Positions 8,390-15,117 of a stretch of DNA of 30,030 nt are shown in pieces. A model generated the notes under the pieces. The model was not told where the DNA came from. It saw nothing but the letters and a program-made list of their open reading frames with translations, and searched no databases. The position numbers and the translations under genes are program-made. Within the stretch, counting starts at the first letter, position 1; every line of letters begins with the position of its first letter. The stretch is from CAZFJG01 sp964410915 (GTDB lineage Bacteria; Synergistota; Synergistia; Synergistales; JAFGMB01): assembly GCA_964410915.1 (NCBI GenBank), contig CAYPIU010000019.1, positions 1-30,030 on the forward strand, given 5' to 3'.

Positions 8390-8487
8390 TGAAGGCGGGT
8401 CTTCAATATAATCGCATTGTTCGAAAAACTACTCTTGAAAATGTATATTTTCAGGATGTTCAAAATATTGTGAAGGGAGCTGGCAAT

Positions 8488-9777
8488 ATGAGGTTAGAAC
8501 TTCGTGAGGCCCATGTTAAGGATGTCCAGTGGGGTAGCAAGACATGTATTGAGAATAATGTACTTTACGTGGACAAAACAGAGGCCCTCTCCGTAGTATC
8601 AGGAGATGATCGTTTCACCAGTCTTGACCTTGATCTGGCAAGGCCAGGAGAGAGTGTAAGGATAATACCAGTTAAGGATGTCATTGAACCAAGATACAAG
8701 GTCGAGGGGAGAGGTGGATGTTTCCCGGGGTTTATCAGTGGAACTGAGACAGTGGGTAACGGTGCGACCCTTGTTCTTAAAGGTGCCGGAGTCATAACAG
8801 TAGGCCCCATTGTTGGCATACAGGAAGGGCTTATAGACATGTCAGGTCCTGGAGCTGATTATAATCCCTACGGTAATACAAATAACGTTGTCCTGGTTGA
8901 AGAGCCTGTTGAGGGTCTTGAGAAACATGAATACGAAACTGCATTGAGAGAAGCAGGCCTTAAGCTTGCTAATTATCTTGCAGAAAAATGCCGTGAAGCA
9001 AAAGTTGACAGTACCAGGGTTTTCGAAATGCCTGACAGTATTGAAGAAAGGAACGAACAGTGCAAAGATCTTCCAAAGTTCGTTTATGTTTATATGGGCA
9101 TCAGCCAGGGATTACTTCACGATACGTTCATTTATGGGATGGATCTCAAATATATGCTGCCTACTATACTTGACCCCAATGAGGTAATGGATGGGGCGGT
9201 AGTTTCAGCGAATTGTGTTTCTGCGTGCGATAAACAGAACACTTTCCATCATCAGAACAACCCGGTAATTGAAGAACTCTATGCACGCCATGGCAAGGAC
9301 CTTAATTTTCTTGGAGTAATAGCGACTACAGAGCTTATGACTCTTGCCGGCAAGGTAAGGTCCTCTGATTATGTTGTAAAACTCTCAAAGATGCTTGGTG
9401 CTGAAGTTGCCATTGTTACAGAAGAGGGATGCGGAAATCCGGATACCGATCTCTGCATGAACTGTCAGAAACTTGAAAAAGCAGGAATAAAAACAGTTAT
9501 CATCGGGAACGAGGTTTCAGGTCAGGATGGTTCGAGCCAGGGGCTTGCCGATGTTGTGCCTGAAATGAATGCCTATGTATCCTGTGGGAACATCAATGAA
9601 GTTGTGGATCTGCCTGCAATGGACAAGATCATTGGAGATGTCAGGGCTATATCGAATCTTTCGGGCGGAGATGGTAAGGCCCTTCATGAAGATGGATCTA
9701 TAACCTGTGAGATCCAGTCAATAATAGGTTCAACAAATGAGCTTGGATTCAGTCGTATAGGTTGTGAATGGACATAG
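8488..9777 (+). CDS. Glycine/sarcosine/betaine reductase component B, alpha/gamma proprotein (GrdE/GrdG/GrdI family)
   Basis: The 429-residue protein matches the pyruvoyl proprotein of the selenium-dependent reductases. It starts MRLELREAHVKDVQWG and contains GGCFPGFISGTETVGNG, GLIDMSGPGADYNPYG, and the processing site SANCVSACDKQNTFHHQNNP. In the family, cleavage between Asn and Cys (here Asn242/Cys243) gives two subunits and a pyruvoyl group that forms a Schiff base with, or positions, the amine substrate. The ATG at 8488 was preferred over a GTG at 8377 because it has a GGGAG upstream and gives the family's usual length. Two palindromes lie upstream. Whether the substrate is glycine, sarcosine, betaine or another N-substituted glycine is not decided here. 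Confidence 0.92.
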   Translation: MRLELREAHVKDVQWGSKTCIENNVLYVDKTEALSVVSGDDRFTSLDLDLARPGESVRIIPVKDVIEPRYKVEGRGGCFPGFISGTETVGNGATLVLKGAGVITVGPIVGIQEGLIDMSGPGADYNPYGNTNNVVLVEEPVEGLEKHEYETALREAGLKLANYLAEKCREAKVDSTRVFEMPDSIEERNEQCKDLPKFVYVYMGISQGLLHDTFIYGMDLKYMLPTILDPNEVMDGAVVSANCVSACDKQNTFHHQNNPVIEELYARHGKDLNFLGVIATTELMTLAGKVRSSDYVVKLSKMLGAEVAIVTEEGCGNPDTDLCMNCQKLEKAGIKTVIIGNEVSGQDGSSQGLADVVPEMNAYVSCGNINEVVDLPAMDKIIGDVRAISNLSGGDGKALHEDGSITCEIQSIIGSTNELGFSRIGCEWT

Positions 9778-9805
9778 AAACTATTGGCGAGAGGAGGAAA
9801 TCGCA

Positions 9806-11116
9806 GTGACTAAAAGAGTTGTATGTTATATCAATCAGTTCTTTGCAGGTATGGGAGGCGAGGACACCGCCCACGTTCCCCCGGAGGTCAGGCAGGAGGT
9901 TGTCGGACCTGCGATGCAAATTGATTCGCTTTTTGGAGAAGAAGCACAGGTTGTTGGTACAGTTATCTGTGGTGACAGCTATTATGGGGAAAACATCGAA
10001 GAGGCCCGTTCTGCAAGTCTTGAAATGATAAAAGACCTCGAACCGGATCTCGTAATTGCAGGGCCCGCTTTCAATGCGGGACGTTATGGTTTCGCCTGTG
10101 GGGATATATGCTCTTCTGTAACGGAAGAACTTGGTATTCCAGCAGTGACAGGTATGTATAATGAAAATCCGGGTGTTGATCTGTATGGGAAACGTACTTA
10201 CATAGTTTCTGTAGCAGATAGCGCCAGGGGTATGCGGAAGGCTCTTCCTAAAATGGTGCAACTTGCCTGTAAAATCCTTAATAAAGAAAAGCTTGAACCT
10301 GCAAGGCTGGAAGGATATCTACACAGGGGAATAAGAAAAAATTTCTTTCATGAAGAGACTGGTGCTCAGAGAGGTGTAGAAATGGCCCTGGCAAAAGTTC
10401 GAGGCGAGGCCTTCAGGACCGAGTACGAAATGCCAGTGTTCAAAAAGATAACGCCAGCACCACCTGTCAAAGATATTTCAAAAGCAACCATAGCTCTTTG
10501 TACTTCAGGCGGGATAGTACCCAAGGGTAATCCTGAAAAGATCAGGGTGTCATCTGCAATGAAATGGGCAAAAGAGGATATCTCCGGTCTTGAGGATCTG
10601 ACTCCTGATAACTTTGAGTCGATCCATGGTGGATATGACAGGACTTGGGCTCTCGAAGATCCGGATAGAGTGCTTCCCCTTGACATGTTGAAGCAGCTTG
10701 AAAAAGAAGGCGCCATTGGGAAAATATTCGAATATGCCTGCTATACCACCGGGACAGCCACCTCGGTCGCAAATTCTGAAAAGTTTGGCCAGGAGATAGG
10801 TGAACTCCTGAAAAAAGAGGGTGTAGATGCAGCAATTTTAACTTCTACCTGAGGAACCTGTACTCGATGCGGAGCATCGATGGTTAGAGAAATAGAAAAA
10901 ACTGCAGGTATACCTGTTGTGCATATTGCGACAATTGTTCCTATCATGATGACTGTAGGTTCGAACAGGATAGTGCCAGGGGTAGCCATTCCTCATCCCT
11001 CGGGAGATCCTTCGAAGGATCGCAAACATGACCAGAAAATAAGAAGAGAATTACTTGAAATGGCTTTGAAAGCTATTTCTACTGATATTTCGGATCAGAC
11101 TATATTCAACAAATAA
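9806..11116 (+). CDS. Glycine/sarcosine/betaine reductase component B, beta subunit, selenoprotein (GrdB/GrdF/GrdH family)
   Basis: This is one 436-residue selenoprotein interrupted by an in-frame TGA at 10850-10852 (residue 349). Reading TGA as selenocysteine gives ILTST-U-GTCTRCGASMVREIE, the UxxCxxC active-site motif of this family, and the frame continues to TAA at 11116. The N-terminal part (VVCYINQFFAGMGGED, VICGDSYYGEN, PDLVIAGPAFNAGRYG) is also typical. The enzyme abstracts the carboxymethyl group of the substrate as a Sec-bound intermediate and passes it to GrdA. The GTG at 9806 has GAGGAGG upstream; an upstream in-frame ATG at 9764 overlaps the previous gene. A hairpin 11 nt after the TGA is the probable bSECIS. 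The substrate class is not assignable by eye. Confidence 0.93.
10864..10880 (+). promoter_or_regulatory. Candidate bacterial SECIS hairpin
   Basis: TCGATGC (10864-10870), loop GGA, GCATCGA (10874-10880) form a perfect 7-bp stem starting 11 nt after the UGA at 10850. Bacterial SECIS elements are short hairpins just downstream of UGA with a G in the apical loop, so position and loop fit SelB recruitment. Confidence 0.6.
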
Positions 11117-11134
11117 TTACTGGAGGTGACAATA

Positions 11135-11605
11135 GTGGGTAAGTTTACAGGTAAAAAACTTATCCTGCTTGGAGAAAGGGATGGAGTACCAGGACCTGCG
11201 ATGGAAGCAGTCTTTGGTAAAACCGGTGCGGAAATAGTCTTTTCTGTAACCGAGTGCTTCGTCTGAACTGCGGCAGGAGCAATGGATCTGCAGAATCAGC
11301 AGAGAATAAAAGATGCTGCTGATAAGTATAGCCCTGAAGAACTGGTCGTAATCCTTGGATCTTCTGATGCCGAGGGTGCCGAGATCTATGCGGAGACAGT
11401 TGCGAACGGGGATCCTACATTTGCAGGCCCATTAGCGGGAGTTCAGTTGGGACTCTCTGTATACCATGTACTTGAAGAAGAAGTAAAGGCTGAAGCTGAT
11501 AAGACTGAATGGGAAGAGCAGATCTCCATGATGGAAATGGTCCTTGATGGTGATTCCATATCCCAGGCAGTGAGCTCAATGCGGGAAGAATTCAGCAAGT
11601 ACTGA
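11135..11605 (+). CDS. grdA: Glycine/sarcosine/betaine reductase selenoprotein A
   Basis: This is a 156-residue selenoprotein with an in-frame TGA at 11264-11266, residue 44, read as Sec in the GrdA motif VTECFV-U-TAAGAMDL. The flanks match the family: KKLILLGERDGVPGPAMEAV at the N-terminus and VVILGSSDAEGAEIYAETVANGDPTFAGPLAGV later. The Cys-x-x-Sec pair carries the carboxymethyl selenoether between component B and the acetyl-phosphate-forming component C, and is re-reduced by thioredoxin. The GTG at 11135 follows GGAGGTGA. It lies 18 nt after the beta subunit, so the two are co-transcribed. A terminator follows. No grdC, grdD, trxA or trxB is present in the window. Confidence 0.96.
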
Positions 11606-11646
11606 TCATTGGCTGGTAAAAAATAAAGTTTTATGCTTTTCCGCTG

Positions 11647-11681
11647 AATGGGGGCGGATTAATATCCTCCCCCATTTTTTA
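11647..11681 (+). terminator. Rho-independent terminator after grdA
   Basis: AATGGGGG-C-GGAT, loop TAAT, ATCC-T-CCCCCATT form an interrupted GC-rich stem ending in ATTTTTTATTT. It closes the selenoprotein operon and separates grdX. Confidence 0.85.
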
Positions 11682-11746
11682 TTTAGCGACAGAAAAGGTT
11701 CACTTATCATGTAAGTTTATAATACGTTGAAAGGTTTTGTTAAATT

Positions 11747-12100
11747 ATGCTTATTATAAGTAATAATCCGGAGGTCTGGAAGAAATTCCCGAATGTTTAC
11801 AAAGTGCATGGGACACCTCTTGAAGTCATGCTGGAAGTCAAGAGAAGGATCTATGACGGGCACAAGTTAGTGGGAATGCCTATTTCCGGGAATCTGCGTA
11901 TGATAGTCAGTCCATACAGATCTGTATTACTCTCCCTTTCAGCAGATCCTGAAATCGATAACCAATCTGTAATGCTTGTAGAGAATGCAGTAGAGCGTCT
12001 TGGTAAGACGGAGTTCAATTCGGTCCCCTCTTTTACCCTTAAGGACTATTCTTATATGGATCAGGAGTTTCTCAACTCTGCCCTGAACGAAGTAAGCTAA
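11747..12100 (+). CDS. grdX: GrdX family protein
   Basis: This 117-residue protein begins MLIISNNPEVWKKFP and has TPLEVMLEVKRRIYDGHKLVGMPISGNLRMIVSPYRSVLLS split over the middle, the pattern of GrdX. GrdX is a small protein of unknown function found in glycine and betaine reductase clusters. Here it stands about 140 nt downstream of grdA beyond a terminator, so it may have its own promoter or depend on read-through. It has no obvious catalytic motif, signal peptide or membrane segment. It ends 15 nt before the end of a convergent small gene. Confidence 0.8.
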   Translation: MLIISNNPEVWKKFPNVYKVHGTPLEVMLEVKRRIYDGHKLVGMPISGNLRMIVSPYRSVLLSLSADPEIDNQSVMLVENAVERLGKTEFNSVPSFTLKDYSYMDQEFLNSALNEVS

Positions 12101-12115
12101 GGGACCAGGGGTCTT

Positions 12116-12322
12116 TTAATCTTTATTGGGACCTTTTTCGTCAAAGGTTTCATCCAGATCTTTTCTTGTCTCTGCAGCATCTTCTTTTTTTGATTCGAGA
12201 CGAAAAAGTACACCAAAAATAAGTACACCCCAGAACCACATGGGGGAGAGGAATTGTCCGAGAGGTGCGCAGGCAATTGCGAGAAATGCGAAAATATTCT
12301 TTTTAGTTATTTTGATCTTCAT
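12116..12322 (-). CDS. Small membrane protein of unknown function (68 aa)
   Basis: I do not recognise this protein. The first 40 residues are hydrophobic (IFAFLAIACAPLGQFL, then MWFWGVLIFGVLFRL), enough for two short membrane passes or a re-entrant hairpin. The tail is highly charged and acidic (ESKKEDAAETRKDLDETFDE). The ATG at 12322 has GGAGG only 4 nt upstream. It lies 84 nt downstream of eutP on the same strand, so it may be the last gene of the eutS-eutP unit. A link to ethanolamine uptake or signalling is possible from position only. Confidence 0.55.
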   Translation of the reverse strand: MKIKITKKNIFAFLAIACAPLGQFLSPMWFWGVLIFGVLFRLESKKEDAAETRKDLDETFDEKGPNKD

Positions 12323-12406
12323 ACAGCCTCCATTTTACTGAAATCCAGGTCCAGGTCCCTTTTTTGAAAAATGCCTTCCTGAAACAATTATAGACCTGCA
12401 TACTTT

Positions 12407-12844
12407 CTATTTCCTGTAGGGATAAATAAACTCTGATAAAGAATCGATGCCCGATCCCGTCAGAGATGATACATGAAAGACCTTTTTGATACCACTTCGC
12501 CTTAAAGCTTTCATGTTCCTGCTGAGGTGCTCTGGGTCAGCAATATCCATTTTTGTCATAACTCCAATAGTTGGGGCACGTAAAGAATGTATGAATCTGC
12601 AAGGAAGAGACTTTTTCCGGACCGGATCTATAAGCATCATAATAAGTGAGGCTTTAACTGAAGAAGTGATAAGCATGTGATAAAGGTGTGGTATTTCGAA
12701 TGCTTCTCCAGGTGTATCCAGAGCCTGGGCAGAAAATTTAACTGCCGAGGTTTTTCCGGGATGTTTCTCGGTAAGCCCCAGAGTGTTCAGCAATGTGCTT
12801 TTACCCACGCCAACAGGTCCAATCGCCATTATTTTCTTTTTCAT
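12407..12844 (-). CDS. eutP: EutP/PduV family small GTPase-like protein
   Basis: The 145-residue protein has a Walker A P-loop GPVGVGKSTLLNTLG (about residues 8-22), a DTPGEAFE segment in the switch II position (about 44-51) and TKMDIADPEH as the guanine-specificity motif (about 96-105). This matches EutP/PduV, Ras-like nucleotide-binding proteins of microcompartment operons; EutP has also been reported as an acetate kinase in some species. The start overlaps the eutS stop as ATGA, so the two genes are translationally coupled. Its role in localising the compartment or handling acetyl phosphate is not settled by sequence. Confidence 0.88.
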   Translation of the reverse strand: MKKKIMAIGPVGVGKSTLLNTLGLTEKHPGKTSAVKFSAQALDTPGEAFEIPHLYHMLITSSVKASLIMMLIDPVRKKSLPCRFIHSLRAPTIGVMTKMDIADPEHLSRNMKALRRSGIKKVFHVSSLTGSGIDSLSEFIYPYRK

Positions 12845-13200
12845 GTACTTGTTATTTCACATGGATAAAATCCGAGAACGGTCTGCAAACCTTTGACGGT
12901 GGCATCAAGTGAAGTCTCTACATCAGCGATCGTGCCTGTGATCATTAAACAGCCTGTAAAACGGTCAACGAACTCTATGTGGACAGAAGCAGCTTTAGAT
13001 GCTATATCAGCAGCAATAACAGATCCCTCCCCTGGAGTTATGGTCATGATCCCTACAGCACCGATCTCTTCTATCCCCAGGCTATCTGAAAGTTCGCCCC
13101 GGGGATGTCTGATAACATGCGCCAAAGTAACCTGTTTTCCCGGAACATACTCCTGTACCAGTCGTACCTTTTTTTGTTCGTTCGATCCTTCGTTTAGCAT
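12841..13200 (-). CDS. eutS: EutS/PduU-type circularly permuted BMC shell protein
   Basis: This is a 119-residue shell hexamer subunit. It has the EutS pattern: RLVQEYVPGKQVTLAHVIRH at the N-terminus (the permuted strand that makes the beta-barrel plug), then GAVGIMTITPGEGSVIAADI, KAASVHIEFVDRFTGCLMIT and the closing LQTVLGFYPCEITST. The ATG at 13200 with GGGAGG 5-7 nt upstream was chosen; an in-frame ATG at 13242 lacks a ribosome site. It leads the minus-strand unit eutS-eutP-small membrane protein, divergent from the main eut operon, and shares the operator region at 13363-13378. Confidence 0.93.
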   Translation of the reverse strand: MLNEGSNEQKKVRLVQEYVPGKQVTLAHVIRHPRGELSDSLGIEEIGAVGIMTITPGEGSVIAADIASKAASVHIEFVDRFTGCLMITGTIADVETSLDATVKGLQTVLGFYPCEITST

Positions 13201-13362
13201 ATTTACCTCCCTGGGAAGCCAGTACTTTATATTACCTGCCATGCTCCCGGAATATCAAATTTGCGAATGGCAGTTAGTATCGGATCCCGGACTGCATTGC
13301 CTGTCTAACATATAGTCCTTCAATGCTCCATGAATATTTTACAATTTTTGAGCAGGAGATAA

Positions 13363-13378
13363 TTGTGCAGGAGCACAA
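13363..13378. promoter_or_regulatory. TTGTGC-N4-GCACAA palindrome between the divergent eut units
   Basis: TTGTGC-AGGA-GCACAA is a 16-bp interrupted palindrome in the 335-nt region between eutS (minus) and pduL (plus). It has the same half-sites and 4-nt spacing as the cores at 2295-2330 and 8311-8358. A GATAAT just left of it (13358-13363) could be a -10 element, but no matching -35 is clear. Nothing else in the gap is convincing; I saw no AdoCbl riboswitch or eut antiterminator hairpin. Confidence 0.6.
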
Positions 13379-13535
13379 AAAATAATCTCATAAGTTTTAG
13401 ATTTTTAAATACCCTTCCAATGCCAATTTATCCACTATCCCATAAACTGGTTCAAAATATGGCTTCATATAAGGGTTTGTTATTTTTGGAGATGAAGAGA
13501 TCAAACCTTTCAGTTATTGAAAAGGGGTAATACAT

Positions 13536-14177
13536 ATGGAAGTTGAGAAAGATCTCATTGTGAAAATTACCAAAGAGGTCATTCAGAAAATAAACGGTGA
13601 AAATGATAAAAACCTTGTTGTGGCAGGAGTAAGCAACAGGCATGTCCACCTATCCCGGGAGCATCTCAATATTCTTTACGGCCAGGGTTACGCCTTAACC
13701 AGGTACCGAGATCTCAGGCAGCCGAACCAGTATGCAGCAAAGGAAACGATCGGGGTGGCTACAGCATCAGGATATCTCGACAAGGTGAGGATACTGGGGC
13801 CTGTCCGAAAGAGCACTCAATTCGAGCTCTCAGCTTCAGATGCACGTCGATTGAGAATAGATCCCCCTTACGCCAAAAGCGGCAGTAAGGAAAGCTGTTC
13901 TCCCGTGATACTTATAGGCCCTGAGGGAAATGTTGTGCTGGAAACCGGTATAGCAATTGCATGGAGACATCTTCATCTGTCCATCGAAGAAGGGGCCCGC
14001 TTAAATTTAGAAGATGGAGACGAAGTGGATATTGAAGTTTCAGGAGACAGAGGTGTTATCTTCAGGAAAGTCTGGGTCAGAGTGAGCTCGAAGATGATCA
14101 GTGAGTTTCATGTGGATACTGATGAGGCAAATTCCTGCGGCTTGCGGACAGGGGATAAGGTCAGGGTCCTGAGATGA
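13536..14177 (+). CDS. pduL: Phosphate acyltransferase PduL (EutD-type, microcompartment)
   Basis: The 213-residue enzyme converts acetyl-CoA and phosphate to acetyl phosphate and recycles CoA inside the compartment. PduL signatures: GVSNRHVHLSREHLNILYG (zinc-binding histidines), LRQPNQYAAKETIGVAT, GPVRKSTQFELSASDARRL, AIAWRHLHLS (further zinc ligand histidines) and the C-terminal EFHVDTDEANSCGL. The N-terminus (EKDLIVKITKEVIQKI) is an amphipathic helix like known encapsulation peptides, followed by a linker. The ATG at 13536 has AAAGGGG upstream. It leads the operon, and eutJ starts within its stop codon. Confidence 0.95.
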   Translation: MEVEKDLIVKITKEVIQKINGENDKNLVVAGVSNRHVHLSREHLNILYGQGYALTRYRDLRQPNQYAAKETIGVATASGYLDKVRILGPVRKSTQFELSASDARRLRIDPPYAKSGSKESCSPVILIGPEGNVVLETGIAIAWRHLHLSIEEGARLNLEDGDEVDIEVSGDRGVIFRKVWVRVSSKMISEFHVDTDEANSCGLRTGDKVRVLR

Positions 14178-15055
14178 CTTTAACGGCCATAGAAAATGTA
14201 ATTAAATCCAGGATCGTGAAGAGGACAAAACAAGCTATTGCATCTGAAAAACCTCTGGCGAAATGGAAAAAGCTGTTCCTGGGTTTTGACCTTGGAACTG
14301 CCAACATGGTTATTGTTGCATTAAATGAAAAGGGAGAGGTAGTTACTGCAGTTTCCCAAAGTTCAAAGGCAACCATCAGAGATGGGGTCCTTGTGGATTA
14401 TTGGGGTGCGACCAGGAGAATGGCTGAACTTTTTGATGCCATGAAGTTAAAAATTGGTTGTAGTGATCCCGAGATAGCAGGAGCTTCTGCTGCCTATCCT
14501 CCGGGTATAGATGCGAGAACAGTAGAAGCATGTGGTAATGTCATAAATTCCCTCGGGCTTGAGTGTACTTCCTTGTTTGAAGAGCCGGTAGCCGCGGCAG
14601 TCGCCCTTGGGGTGGTCGAAGGAGCGATAGTTGATATAGGCGGAGGAACTACAGGTATTTCTGTTTTTAAAAACGGGAATGTTGTTTACACAGCAGACGA
14701 ACCAACCGGAGGGGAACATATGACCCTTGTCCTGGCGGGATCTCTAAAGATCCCCTATAACGAAGCAGAGAAAATAAAGTGTGATCCTGAACGTCAGCAG
14801 GAACTGTTCCCGGTAGTAAAACCGGTTATCGAGAAGATGGCTACCATTGCGGGGGATCATCTTGAAAAAATGGGATATGCAGGGGAAATGCCGGTGATAC
14901 TTGTCGGTGGTGGTGCATCTTTTTCTGAAAGCCGCCAGATCTTTTCCACGGTCACAGGTGGAGAAGTATATATAGCATCCTCCCCAATGCTGGTCACGCC
15001 GGCTGGTATAGCTCTTTCCCTTTTTATGGACAGTAATTCAGAGAAACAGGCCTGA
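14174..15055 (+). CDS. eutJ: EutJ, actin/Hsp70-fold chaperone-like protein
   Basis: This 293-residue protein has the ASKHA ATPase fold. The phosphate-1 motif is LFLGFDLGTANMVIVALNEKG (about 33-53, split here by one helix turn), the phosphate-2 motif is AIVDIGGGTTGISVFKNG, and the adenosine motif is VILVGGGASF. It matches EutJ, proposed to help fold or assemble ethanolamine enzymes. It starts inside the pduL stop (ATGA), so the pair is translationally coupled. The N-terminal 30 residues are basic and helical. No catalytic loss is seen. Confidence 0.92.
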   Translation: MTLTAIENVIKSRIVKRTKQAIASEKPLAKWKKLFLGFDLGTANMVIVALNEKGEVVTAVSQSSKATIRDGVLVDYWGATRRMAELFDAMKLKIGCSDPEIAGASAAYPPGIDARTVEACGNVINSLGLECTSLFEEPVAAAVALGVVEGAIVDIGGGTTGISVFKNGNVVYTADEPTGGEHMTLVLAGSLKIPYNEAEKIKCDPERQQELFPVVKPVIEKMATIAGDHLEKMGYAGEMPVILVGGGASFSESRQIFSTVTGGEVYIASSPMLVTPAGIALSLFMDSNSEKQA

Positions 15056-15117
15056 TGAGGATCTGTGTTCTGATAAAAGCCGGAAAAATGTTCCCTTATA
15101 ACTGAGCAGGTGGATCT

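Noticed and set aside
8377..8487. Upstream in-frame GTG extending the Grd proprotein by 37 residues
   Set aside because: The extension lies in the palindrome/leader region, lacks a ribosome site and exceeds the family length; the ATG at 8488 has GGGAG and the conserved N-terminus.
9749..10261. 170-codon minus-strand ORF across the grd junction
   Set aside because: It is antisense to two clear Grd genes and has no recognisable domain.
10880..11116. Separate small gene after the first grd ORF, or a nonsense mutation making a pseudogene
   Set aside because: It is the C-terminal part of the beta subunit continuing in frame after the Sec-encoding UGA.
12101..12140. Weak GACC-AGG-GGTC hairpin followed by TTTT between grdX and the convergent small gene
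   Set aside because: The stem is only four pairs; not strong enough to call a terminator.
13201..13535. Adenosylcobalamin riboswitch or EutV antiterminator hairpins before the eut operon
   Set aside because: I found no B12-box-like sequence and no paired hairpins typical of EutV targets in this gap.
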